DNA of 64,000 nt from an uncultured Muribaculaceae bacterium (GTDB lineage Bacteria; Bacteroidota; Bacteroidia; Bacteroidales; Muribaculaceae). The DNA is taken from assembly GCA_910588065.1 (NCBI GenBank), contig CAJUPZ010000013.1, forward strand, positions 1 to 64,000. Direction: 5' to 3'. The number at the start of each line of letters is the position of its first letter. Position 1 is the first letter of the stretch. The notes under the pieces are model-generated. The model was not told where the DNA came from, made no database searches, and saw only the letters and a program-made list of their open reading frames with translations. The position numbers and the translations under genes were made by a program. This document shows, in pieces, positions 56,736 to 64,000 of the stretch.

Positions 56736-57630
56736 AGTTTTTAGTTTTTAGTTTTTAGTTTTTGGTGGGGGTGCTGTGTGGTACCTCCGGCACCATATGG
56801 ATAATGCGTTGATAATCCGCACACTACGTGTGCGGTTAACAAGATAATCGCGCATCCTGCGCTTATCGCCGCGTGGCGGGTTCGGTCAGACCGGCGGCGA
56901 GCCGGTCGCGAGAAAGTAGCGTGGCGGTGGAGCGCAGCGACACCCCACGATCAGGGTGCCACCATCAAAAAAGACCCCTGTGAGGGGGTCGCGAGAATCG
57001 CCCATGACATCGCCTCTCACGAGGCTCAGAGGAGAGGGTGGGTCTCCACACCCCAGGCCTCGCGCGGTGCGCTCAGACGTCTCCGACGCCACGTTAGATG
57101 GGGCGCTTTCTCGCGACCGCGCTCGCCGCGGGTCTTTTTTTGTGGGATGCGCTAACGTGGAGCGCAGCGACACCCCACGATCAGGGTGCCACCATCAAAA
57201 AAGACCCCTGTGAGGGGGTCGCGAGAATCGCCCATGACATCGCCTCTCACGAGGCTCAGAGGAGAGGGTGGGTCTCCACACCCCAGGCCTCGCGCGGTGC
57301 GCTCAGACGTCTCCGACGCCACGTTAGATGGGGCGCTTTCTCGCGACCGCGCTCGCCGCGGGTCTTTTTTTGTGGGATGCGCTAACGTGGAGCGCAGCGA
57401 CACCCCACGATCAGGGTGCCACCATCAAAAAAGACCCCTGTGAGGGGGTCGCGAGAATCGCCCATGACATCGCCTCTCGCGAGGCTCAGAAGAGAGGGTG
57501 TCTGTCTCCATGCCCCAGGCCTCGCGCGGTGCGCTCGTGCTGGGGTTGCACATGACATCGCGCATCCTGCGCTCAGACGTCTCCGACGCCAAATGCAAGT
57601 ATGATTGGGGGTGGTTTTTAGTTTTTAGTG
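56736..57630. repeat. Repeat island: palindrome mosaic, locus 3
   Basis: Non-coding island of about 900 bp. Four AGTTTTT units (56736-56763) stand at the left edge and a two-unit version (57615-57628) at the right edge. Inside are palindromes shared with loci 1 and 2: 56779-56795 (loop TCC; GGA on the minus strand), 56817-56835 (CCGCACAC/GTGTGCGG, loop TAC), 56850-56862 (GCGCA/TGCGC, loop TCC) and 56889-56907 (loop GGCGA). A 230-bp tandem repeat follows. Short open frames in it merely repeat with the 230-bp period. Confidence 0.8.
56927..57592. repeat. 230-bp tandem repeat, two identical copies plus a variant third
   Basis: Copy 1 is 56927-57156 and copy 2 is 57157-57386; by eye they are identical. 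Copy 3 starts at 57387, matches for about 90 bp, then diverges and ends near 57592. Each unit holds GACCCC/GGGGTC (56973-56990), GCCTC/GAGGC with loop TCAC (57012-57025) and GACGTC/GACGCC with loop TCC (57076-57090). Copy 3 has 38 bp extra between two GCGCTC words (57531-57536, 57569-57574), where copies 1 and 2 have one. Confidence 0.9.
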
Positions 57631-58370
57631 GGGGAGGTTAAGTCGTTGATGGCGAGGGAGGCGAGGGTGAGGCCGAAGACAGCTGTGATTTGCATCAGGG
57701 AGCCGTTGACATGGACTTTGCCATGGCCGGCAATGTCGCCCGGCATTGTGTTGACCCCTTTGTTGGCTCCGGGTTCGTCGCTGAACACACACTTGAATTT
57801 GCGGGCGGGCGCGTGGCCGCTTTTTTTGAACCGCTGTCGCAGGGCTCTTGCAAGCGGGCAGCCGTTCACTTTCCAGAATTCGGCGACGCGTATGCGTGTG
57901 GGGTCGGTTTTGAGCGCAGCCCCCATTGATGAGTAAAAAAGAGCGTTTGTGCGGGTGGCCATGTCGATGAGGAGCATCTTGTCGGGAATGGCGTCGATAG
58001 CGTCGATAATGCAGTCGTATGCATCAAGGTTGAAAGAACCGGCGGTTTCGGCATTGAATTCACGCTGCTGCGGCGTTATTTCGGCGTCGGGCAAAATAGT
58101 GAGCAGATGATTGCGCAGAGCGTCGACTTTCGGCTGACCGACAGTAAGGGTCGTGGCCATGAGCTGGCGGTTGATGTTTGAGGTGCACACGCAGTCGCTG
58201 TCAACGATAGTGAGGTGTGTGAGTCCTGTGCGCACAAGGCACTCGGCAGCCCAGGAGCCAACGCCCCCCACACCGAAAATGATTACGCTTGCGGAAGCGA
58301 GCCGCTCCATAGCAATATCGCCGAGCAGCAGCCGGGCGCGGTTAAGTATCTCTGTGTCAGAAAAGCTCAT
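57618..58370 (-). CDS. tcdA: tRNA threonylcarbamoyladenosine dehydratase
   Basis: 250 aa E1-like (ThiF/MoeB superfamily) protein. The nucleotide-binding glycine loop is VIIFGVGGVGSWAAE and is followed by IVDSDCVCTSNINRQL with the conserved Asp and Arg. LDAYDCIIDAIDAI is the next family block. TcdA cyclises t6A37 of tRNA to ct6A using ATP. The start is preceded by a minus-strand -7 box at 58392-58399. It converges on the repeat island and is divergent from the DUF486 gene. Confidence 0.92.
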   Translation of the reverse strand: MSFSDTEILNRARLLLGDIAMERLASASVIIFGVGGVGSWAAECLVRTGLTHLTIVDSDCVCTSNINRQLMATTLTVGQPKVDALRNHLLTILPDAEITPQQREFNAETAGSFNLDAYDCIIDAIDAIPDKMLLIDMATRTNALFYSSMGAALKTDPTRIRVAEFWKVNGCPLARALRQRFKKSGHAPARKFKCVFSDEPGANKGVNTMPGDIAGHGKVHVNGSLMQITAVFGLTLASLAINDLTSPTKN

Positions 58371-58391
58371 CTGAATCTAAGTTGTGAAATG

Positions 58392-58399
58392 CAAAAGTA
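58392..58399 (-). promoter_or_regulatory. Promoter -7 box for tcdA
   Basis: CAAAAGTA on the plus strand (TACTTTTG on the minus strand), 21 nt before the start codon. Confidence 0.5.
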
Positions 58400-58441
58400 G
58401 CAAATTCGCGGAAATAAGCGCGGGCTGAATGGCGGGAAAGT

Positions 58442-58471
58442 TGGACAGCAGGCTGATTTGTAGTAATTTTG
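58442..58471 (+). promoter_or_regulatory. Promoter for the DUF486 gene
   Basis: TAATTTTG at 58464-58471. A TTGG near 58441 stands at about the right -33 distance (19-nt spacer). The start codon follows at 58492. Confidence 0.5.
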
Positions 58472-58491
58472 CAGCCTCAAATAGAGTGAAT

Positions 58492-58863
58492 ATGACCGCA
58501 TTTTATACAATTTTGCTGCTTATAGTGTCGAATATTTTCATGACCCTTGCATGGTATGGCCACCTGAAGATGCAGGAGCTGAAGTGGATAGGCAACAGCA
58601 CACCATTGTTAATAGTGATTCTGATATCGTGGGGCATTGCGCTGCTCGAATATTGCTGCCAGGTGCCGGCCAACAGGATTGGCTTTCACGGCAACGGCGG
58701 GCCGTTTACCCTGATGCAGCTGAAAGTGATACAGGAGGCTGTGACGCTGACGATTTTCACATTGTTTACCGTTGTGTTTTTTCAGGGCGAGGAGCTTCAC
58801 TGGAACCATTTTGCGGCGTTTGTGTGCCTGATAGCCGCCGTGTGGCTTGTATTCCTGAAATAA
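58492..58863 (+). CDS. DMT-like DUF486 membrane protein
   Basis: 123 aa from the ATG at 58492, just after the promoter. Four helices; the N-terminal FYTILLLIVSNIFMTLAWYG and the middle NRIGFHGNGGPFTLMQLKVI match DUF486 small transporters of the drug/metabolite superfamily. The substrate is unknown. Aquaporin follows 81 nt later. Confidence 0.88.
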   Translation: MTAFYTILLLIVSNIFMTLAWYGHLKMQELKWIGNSTPLLIVILISWGIALLEYCCQVPANRIGFHGNGGPFTLMQLKVIQEAVTLTIFTLFTVVFFQGEELHWNHFAAFVCLIAAVWLVFLK

Positions 58864-58944
58864 AAACGGTATTTCAGAACATTGCGGCAAGCCGTCACGT
58901 TATACTTACGACTATTTATTTATCCCTAACAATAACATGTTATT

Positions 58945-59631
58945 ATGAAAAAGTACTTAGCTGAATTTTTCGGCACAATGTTTCTGGTGCTGCTCGCATG
59001 CGGCAGCGCCGTGCTTGCGGGTCCCTCAATCGGGGGATTGGGCATAGGTCTGTGTTTCGGACTTGTGCTTGTGTGTCTGTGCTATGCAATCGGCAATGTG
59101 AGCGGCTGCCATGTTAATCCGGCGGTGTCGTTTGCCATGCTTGTAAGCGGCAAGATGAGCGGCAAGGATTTCTGCGGCTATGTTGTTGCGCAGCTTGCCG
59201 GAGCGGCCGTCGGCGGTGCGCTTCTGTACTGGCTGAGCCAGTGTGGAACCGCCTTTAACTTCGGCGGTGTTACCGGAGCCAACAACCTCGCTACCAATGT
59301 TCTTCAGCCCGGAGCTACCGCCGGCATGGCACTTCTTGCCGAGGTGCTGCTCACCATGTTCTTCGTATTCATAGTGCTGTCGGCTACTGACGCCAAGCAT
59401 GGCTTCGGCAACTTTGCCGGTCTGGCAATCGGTCTGGGCTTAGGTCTTGTGAACATTGTCGGCATACCTGTTGACAATTGCTCTGTGAACCCTGCCCGCA
59501 GCTTCGGCCCCGCACTTTTCTCACCGGCCGCATGGGGTGATTTCTGGATTATGGTGGTAGGCCCGCTTGCCGGAGCAATACTGGCAGTAGTGCTGTATCG
59601 CCTGGCAGTGAGCGCGCGCAACGCCGAATAA
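58945..59631 (+). CDS. aqpZ: Aquaporin (MIP family)
   Basis: 228 aa with six helices and the two half-helices carrying NPA: GCHVNPAVSFAML and NCSVNPARSFGPAL. The aromatic/Arg selectivity position after the second NPA is Arg, as in water channels of the AqpZ type; the shape of the filter suggests water rather than glycerol. It has no partner genes. A strong terminator follows. Confidence 0.93.
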   Translation: MKKYLAEFFGTMFLVLLACGSAVLAGPSIGGLGIGLCFGLVLVCLCYAIGNVSGCHVNPAVSFAMLVSGKMSGKDFCGYVVAQLAGAAVGGALLYWLSQCGTAFNFGGVTGANNLATNVLQPGATAGMALLAEVLLTMFFVFIVLSATDAKHGFGNFAGLAIGLGLGLVNIVGIPVDNCSVNPARSFGPALFSPAAWGDFWIMVVGPLAGAILAVVLYRLAVSARNAE

Positions 59632-59656
59632 TCTCATAATCAAACCGTATACGCAC

Positions 59657-59695
59657 GGGCGGCTCCACTACCGGAGCCGCCCGCTGCTGCTTTTT
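59657..59695 (+). terminator. Intrinsic terminator after aquaporin
   Basis: GGGCGGCTCC (59657-59666) pairs perfectly with GGAGCCGCCC (59673-59682) around ACTACC, then a short GCT run and TTTTT (59691-59695). Confidence 0.85.
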
Positions 59696-59728
59696 CCGGC
59701 TAATGTCTGCTTGTATCGATATTTTTTG

Positions 59729-59736
59729 TACTTTTG
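59729..59736 (+). promoter_or_regulatory. Promoter -7 box for pyrG
   Basis: TACTTTTG, 41 nt before the GTG start of pyrG. Confidence 0.55.
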
Positions 59737-59777
59737 CGGTTTGATAACGGAATAACGATCACAATACCGAACACAGA

Positions 59778-61418
59778 GTGGAACCCAAATATATCTTCGT
59801 TACCGGAGGAGTTGTGTCCTCTTTAGGCAAAGGAATCATCTCTGCCTCGCTCGCCTGCCTTCTCAAGGCGCGCGGCTACAGGGTCACAATCCAGAAGTTT
59901 GACCCGTATATCAACATAGATCCCGGCACTCTGAATCCCTACGAGCATGGCGAATGCTATGTGACCGTGGACGGCCATGAGGCAGACCTTGACCTCGGGC
60001 ATTACGAGCGGTTCACCAATGTGGCGACAACGCGCGCCAACAATGTGACCACCGGCCGCATATACCAGAGCGTCATAGACAAGGAGCGCAGGGGTGACTA
60101 TCTGGGCAAGACAGTGCAGATAATACCACATGTCACCGACGAGATAAAGCGCAATGTGAAGCTGCTGGGCAATACCGGCAATTTCGACTATATCATAACC
60201 GAGATAGGTGGCACCGTGGGTGACATCGAGTCGCTGCCCTATCTTGAGAGCGTGCGTCAGCTGCGCTGGGAGCTCGGACAGGACAGCCTGTGCATCCATC
60301 TCACATACGTGCCATACATCAAAGCCGCCAAGGAGCTGAAAACCAAGCCCACACAGCATTCGGTGAAGCGGCTCCAGGAGGTTGGTATCCAGCCTGATAT
60401 CCTTGTTCTCCGCACCGAGGAGGATATACCGGCCGAGATGCGCAGGAAGATAGCACAGTTTTGCAATGTGGCTGCCGACGCCGTTGTGCAATCCATCGAC
60501 TGCCCGTCGATCTACGAAGTGCCTGTGATGATGCACGCCCAGCATCTTGACGAGATAGTGCTTCGCAAAACCGGCGTCACCCCCGAGGGTGAGCCGCACA
60601 TGGCACCGTGGCTCCGCTTCCTTGACCGGATGCACTCCGCGACAGAGGAGGTGAATATAGCCCTTGTGGGCAAATATGTAGAGCTTCAGGATGCGTACAA
60701 ATCCATCAACGAGGCTCTGCTGCACGCCGCTACCGCCAACGACCGCCGCCTCAACCTCACAAGCATCCACTCCGAGAAAATCACCGCGGAGAATGCCGGT
60801 GAGCTGCTGAAGGATATGGATGGGGTGGTGGTAGCCCCCGGCTTCGGTCAGCGCGGAGTGGAGGGCAAGCTTGAAGCATTGAGATGGTGCAGGGAGAACG
60901 ATGTGCCCACCTTCGGAATATGCCTCGGCATGCAGTGCATGGTCATAGAATTCGCCCGCAACGTGCTTGGCCTTGAAGATGCCGACAGCACCGAGATGAA
61001 CCCCGCCACCGGCAGCAATGTCATTGACATGATGGAGGAGCAGAAGAGCATCAGCAACCTCGGCGGCACAATGCGCCTGGGAGCGTATGACTGCGTTCTT
61101 GCCCCGGACTCCACGGCGGCGAAGGCTTACGGCACCACTCAGGTGAAGGAGCGCCACAGACACCGCTATGAGTTCAACAACAGCTACCGCGAGCGCTTTG
61201 AGCAGGCCGGCATGAGATGCGTGGGCGAAAATCCCGCCACCCATCTTGTGGAGGTTGTGGAGCTCCCCGGAAAACGCTGGTGGGTAGGCACCCAGTACCA
61301 CCCAGAGTACTCCAGCACCGTTCTCAACCCGCACCCGTTATTTGTAAACTTTATAAAAGCAGCTGTTGACTATCGCGCCTCCCGCACGATGGAAGACTAT
61401 GCCGAATCCCAAAAATAA
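59778..61418 (+). CDS. pyrG: CTP synthase
   Basis: 546 aa starting with GTG; the next residues EPKYIFVTGGVVSSLGKG are the family's N-terminus, so this start is secure. The synthase domain (1 to about 270) includes the P-loop and the UTP-binding region near QKFDPYINIDPGTLNPYEHG. The glutaminase domain has the Cys nucleophile in GICLGMQ with His/Glu in QYHPEYSS. It aminates UTP to CTP. The yidC gene starts 2 nt after the stop. Confidence 0.97.
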   Translation: MEPKYIFVTGGVVSSLGKGIISASLACLLKARGYRVTIQKFDPYINIDPGTLNPYEHGECYVTVDGHEADLDLGHYERFTNVATTRANNVTTGRIYQSVIDKERRGDYLGKTVQIIPHVTDEIKRNVKLLGNTGNFDYIITEIGGTVGDIESLPYLESVRQLRWELGQDSLCIHLTYVPYIKAAKELKTKPTQHSVKRLQEVGIQPDILVLRTEEDIPAEMRRKIAQFCNVAADAVVQSIDCPSIYEVPVMMHAQHLDEIVLRKTGVTPEGEPHMAPWLRFLDRMHSATEEVNIALVGKYVELQDAYKSINEALLHAATANDRRLNLTSIHSEKITAENAGELLKDMDGVVVAPGFGQRGVEGKLEALRWCRENDVPTFGICLGMQCMVIEFARNVLGLEDADSTEMNPATGSNVIDMMEEQKSISNLGGTMRLGAYDCVLAPDSTAAKAYGTTQVKERHRHRYEFNNSYRERFEQAGMRCVGENPATHLVEVVELPGKRWWVGTQYHPEYSSTVLNPHPLFVNFIKAAVDYRASRTMEDYAESQK

Positions 61419-61420
61419 TC

Positions 61421-63517
61421 ATGGACAAAAACACCCTTACAGGCGTGCTGCTCATGGGAGCCGTGATACTCGGCTTCATGTGGCTCAACAAGCCATCCGA
61501 GGAGGAGCTCGCACGACAGCGCCAGCAGGCCGAGGAGATGGCCCGGCAGGCCGAACAAAACACCGCCGCGACAGTTCTGACAATCGACTCAGTGAGCCCC
61601 GGCGAGAAAACCCGTATAGCACAGACAATATCGCAGCTCGGCGTGTTGGACACTGTGTCCGGAGTGTATTCACTGAAAGTTGCCGATGCAGACCTGAGGC
61701 TTAGCGCCGACGGCACAATTGCCGGCTTTGTGTCAACCCCCGGCGGAGAAGTTGCAGTGAGCGATATTCTCAACAGCGACTTCGGCGCGATGAGCCGCGA
61801 AAATGCCTCAGCAGCGGTTGCCAATCTGCGCAATGCACTTGCCGCAGCCGCAAAATACAAAGGCTTCGCACGCCACCTCTCGGGCACAGAACAGACAGTG
61901 AAACTCGAAAACAACCTGCTGAAACTCGACATCTCTACCAAGGGTGGCGCCATCTCGGCAGCGGTGCTCAAGGACTATAACCGCTACGACTCCACCGCAG
62001 TAAACCTCATGGCCGGGCTCACCGACAGCTACAGCTTCACCCTCACAACCGCCAGCCAGCGGTTCAACACCTCGGAGTTCTACTTCACCCCCGTCGAGGC
62101 CACCGACTCATCCGTCACCATGCAGCTGAATCTCGGCGACGGCGCTGTGTGGGGCATACGCTACACCCTGCCCGCCGACAGCTATGTTGTGGGCATGGAG
62201 GTGATGCAGTCAAATATGCAGACAGTGATACCCGGCAGCGTTGCCGACATGGAATTCACATGGCACCAGAAGATGGCCCGCAACGAGGCCGGACGAATGT
62301 TTGAGGAGCGCAACTCGGCGCTGTACTACATGTTTGCCAACGGCGATGTGGAAAACCTCAGCGAGGGCAGCTCCGAGCAGAAGGATGTTACCGAGAGAGT
62401 GAAATGGATCGGTTACAAAAACCAGTTCTTCTCAGCCATACTCATCGCTGACCAGTTCTTTACCGGCGCATCGTTTGACAGCGAGGTGCTCGAAAACAAT
62501 CCCGGCTATCTCAAGGAGCTCGACACCCGCGCCACAGTTGAATACTCATCGGCGAACCCCGCGCCCGCATCATTCAAATTCTACTTCGGCCCCAACTCAT
62601 ATCCCCTGCTGAGCGACCTGCAGGATGAACTCGCCCCCGGCCAGAACCTCCACCTCACCAACCTCATACCCCTCGGCTGGGCTCTGTTCAGATGGATCAA
62701 CACCCTTATAATAATACCGGTGTTCAGCTTCCTCGGCCAGTTTATCAGCAACTACGGCATAATCATCCTCATCCTCACCATCTTCATCAAGATAATCCTC
62801 TTCCCCTTCACCTACAAGAGCTATATGTCGCAGGCACGCATGAGAGTGCTCGCGCCGGAAATCAAGGAGATAAACGAGAAATATCCCGGCAACGAAAACG
62901 CCATGAAGCGCCAGCAGGAAACCATGGCACTCTACAGCCGCGCCGGAGCAAGCCCCTTCTCGGGATGTCTGCCTATGCTGCTGCAGATGCCTATCCTCAT
63001 TGCGATGTTCAACTTCTTCCCCTCCGCAATCGAGCTTCGCGGCGAGCATTTCCTCTGGGCCAAGGACCTCTCGGCGCCCGATGCCATAGTGTCGTGGACA
63101 ACAAACATCCCCTTCATATCGTCCACATTCGGCAACCATATCAGTCTGTTCTGTCTGCTGATGACAGTGGTGAACATCATCTACACCCGCATAAACATGC
63201 AGAACCAGCCCGGCGGCAACTCCATGCCGGGAATGAAATGGATGATGTATCTCATGCCAGTGATGTTCCTTGTGTTCTTCAACAACTACGCGTCAGGCCT
63301 GAGCTACTACTACTTCCTGTCGCTGCTCATCACCATTGTGCAGACCTACATCTTCCGCAAGGTTGTCGATGAGGACAAGGTGCGCGCCGCAATGAGAGAA
63401 AACGCCAAAAAGCCGCGCAAGAAAAGCGGATTCATGGCCCGCCTCGAAGAAGCGCAGCGCCGCCAGCAGGCTCTGCTCAGAGAGCAGGAAAAACAGAGAG
63501 CTAAAAAGAGAAGATAA
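61421..63517 (+). CDS. yidC: Membrane protein insertase YidC
   Basis: 698 aa, in the long range for YidC (Bacteroidota proteins carry a large periplasmic domain). After a first helix (GVLLMGAVILGFMWLN) comes a coiled-coil-like Glu/Gln/Ala segment (EEELARQRQQAEEMARQAEQ). The P1 periplasmic domain spans about 70-420 and the conserved five-helix core (about 430-640) has IIPVFSFLGQFISNYGIIIL and LPMLLQMPILIAMFNFFPS. The basic C-terminus (KRAKKR-like) binds ribosomes. It inserts inner-membrane proteins alone or with SecYEG. It follows pyrG by 2 nt. Confidence 0.95.
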   Translation: MDKNTLTGVLLMGAVILGFMWLNKPSEEELARQRQQAEEMARQAEQNTAATVLTIDSVSPGEKTRIAQTISQLGVLDTVSGVYSLKVADADLRLSADGTIAGFVSTPGGEVAVSDILNSDFGAMSRENASAAVANLRNALAAAAKYKGFARHLSGTEQTVKLENNLLKLDISTKGGAISAAVLKDYNRYDSTAVNLMAGLTDSYSFTLTTASQRFNTSEFYFTPVEATDSSVTMQLNLGDGAVWGIRYTLPADSYVVGMEVMQSNMQTVIPGSVADMEFTWHQKMARNEAGRMFEERNSALYYMFANGDVENLSEGSSEQKDVTERVKWIGYKNQFFSAILIADQFFTGASFDSEVLENNPGYLKELDTRATVEYSSANPAPASFKFYFGPNSYPLLSDLQDELAPGQNLHLTNLIPLGWALFRWINTLIIIPVFSFLGQFISNYGIIILILTIFIKIILFPFTYKSYMSQARMRVLAPEIKEINEKYPGNENAMKRQQETMALYSRAGASPFSGCLPMLLQMPILIAMFNFFPSAIELRGEHFLWAKDLSAPDAIVSWTTNIPFISSTFGNHISLFCLLMTVVNIIYTRINMQNQPGGNSMPGMKWMMYLMPVMFLVFFNNYASGLSYYYFLSLLITIVQTYIFRKVVDEDKVRAAMRENAKKPRKKSGFMARLEEAQRRQQALLREQEKQRAKKRR

Positions 63518-63537
63518 CATCTAACATACCCAAAATC

Positions 63538-64000
63538 ATGCTCAGTAACAAAATTCAGGACGCTCTCAACGCCCAGATCAATGCCGAATTCTGGTCGGCA
63601 TACCTCTATCTGTCTATGTCGCTCCACTTCCAGGCCGAAGGCCGCGCCGGAGTTGCAAACTGGTTCAACATCCAGTTCAAGGAGGAGCAGGCTCACGCCC
63701 AGATATTCATGAACTATGTGAATCAGCGCGGCGGCCGGGTAGAGCTCAAACCCATCGAAGCTGTGCCCACCACATGGCCCAGCATCCTCGACGCTTTCAA
63801 GGCCACCCTCGACCATGAACGCAAAGTGACTTCCCTCATCAACTCACTCTTCGCTCTTGCCGAGGAGGAGAAAGACTATGCTACCCGCGACCGCCTGCAG
63901 TGGTTTGTCAGCGAGCAGGTTGAGGAGGAGGACAACTGCCGCACCCTCATTGACAAATTTACCCTCGTGGGCGACAACGGCATGGGTATCTACATGCTTG
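63538..64000 (+). CDS. ftnA: Ferritin, 3' end cut by the window
   Basis: 154 residues are visible of an expected 155-165. The ATG at 63538 begins LSNKIQDALNAQINAEFWSA. Ferroxidase ligands can be seen: Glu17 in NAEFWSAY, FKEEQAHAQIF (Glu and His) and, farther on, FVSEQVEEEDN. The fold stores iron as a mineral core in a 24-subunit shell. It starts 20 nt after yidC. It may help store iron released from heme taken up by the hmu operon. Confidence 0.93.
   Translation, partial: MLSNKIQDALNAQINAEFWSAYLYLSMSLHFQAEGRAGVANWFNIQFKEEQAHAQIFMNYVNQRGGRVELKPIEAVPTTWPSILDAFKATLDHERKVTSLINSLFALAEEEKDYATRDRLQWFVSEQVEEEDNCRTLIDKFTLVGDNGMGIYML

Noticed and set aside
56927..57592. Possible CRISPR array
   Set aside because: The unit is 230 bp with no spacers and two identical adjacent copies; no cas gene in the window.
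56886..57604. Repeated short frames across the tandem repeat on both strands
   Set aside because: They recur exactly every 230 bp and encode identical Arg/Pro/Ser-rich peptides; no start-site signal. The DNA repeat explains them.
59823..61334. 503-codon frame antisense to pyrG
   Set aside because: Fully opposite a highly conserved enzyme; no promoter or family match, so a codon-bias artefact.

Overview
The window comes from a bacterium of the order Bacteroidales, most likely a gut member of the Muribaculaceae or a close relative (inference). Three things point there. Promoters are of the Bacteroidota type, with a -7 box TAnnTTTG and, at the best sites, a TTTG 19-21 nt upstream. Start sites lack strong Shine-Dalgarno sequences. 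The gene set is typical: hmuYRSTUV heme uptake, GH130 mannosylglucose phosphorylase with an epimerase, a BF3164-like lipoprotein, a DUF4834 protein, PorZ, and a subclass-A2-like beta-lactamase. Base composition is fairly GC-rich for the phylum. I saw no rRNA, tRNA, CRISPR array, integrase or transposase. The last gene (ferritin) is cut by the window end.

Layout. 1-330 is non-coding repeat sequence. 359-7726 holds greA and a HIT-family gene, followed without a visible gap by a beta-mannan catabolic cluster: GH5 and GH26 mannanases, GH130 phosphorylase, GPH sugar importer, AGE-family 2-epimerase. Together these would cut mannan, import mannobiose, epimerise it to mannosylglucose and phosphorolyse it. 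7735-9512 is the phosphatidylserine/phosphatidylethanolamine pair pssA-psd with a DUF4834 gene. 9595-14557 has an orphan ABC ATPase, a propeller lipoprotein, and dapB-lepB-wbqC. 14552-22220 is a leftward unit nadA-leuS-rdgB-porZ with a structured leader, plus a separate gene of unknown function. 22350-26505 is a leftward DUF3737-patB-MATE-upp unit ending in a strong terminator. 26716-33864 has pldA, gapA, mscL, RNase H, an alanine-dehydrogenase-like gene, aroK, a DUF2851 gene and an outer-membrane barrel. 34002-41023 runs rightward: argS, a Bax-inhibitor-1 protein, polyprenyl synthase, a Na/Pi cotransporter, an OmpR-type regulator and rnhB. 41033-45428 carries a beta-lactamase, a four-domain sulfur/CoA-disulfide reductase fusion and divergent oxyR. 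45429-45994 is repeat sequence. 45995-56078 has a di-iron (RIC-like) LuxR regulator divergent from the complete hmu heme operon. 56660-57617 is a repeat island with a 230-bp tandem repeat. 57618-64000 has tcdA, a DMT-like protein, aquaporin, pyrG-yidC and ferritin.

The most unusual signal is not a gene. Three distant intergenic loci (1-330, 45429-45994, 56736-57630) are mosaics of short palindromes. Their stems differ, but on one strand the loop is mostly GGA, GAA or GTA, or a longer GGNGA or GTGA. Modules recur between loci in both orientations, and at the third locus they have expanded into a perfect 230-bp tandem duplication. Other points worth a look are the RIC-LuxR fusion facing the heme operon, an ExbD-like reading of DUF2149 in that operon, a Met/His-rich insert in the CobN-like HmuS, hairpins at the predicted 5' ends of greA, mscL and gapA transcripts, and a nearly leaderless ABC-ATPase transcript.
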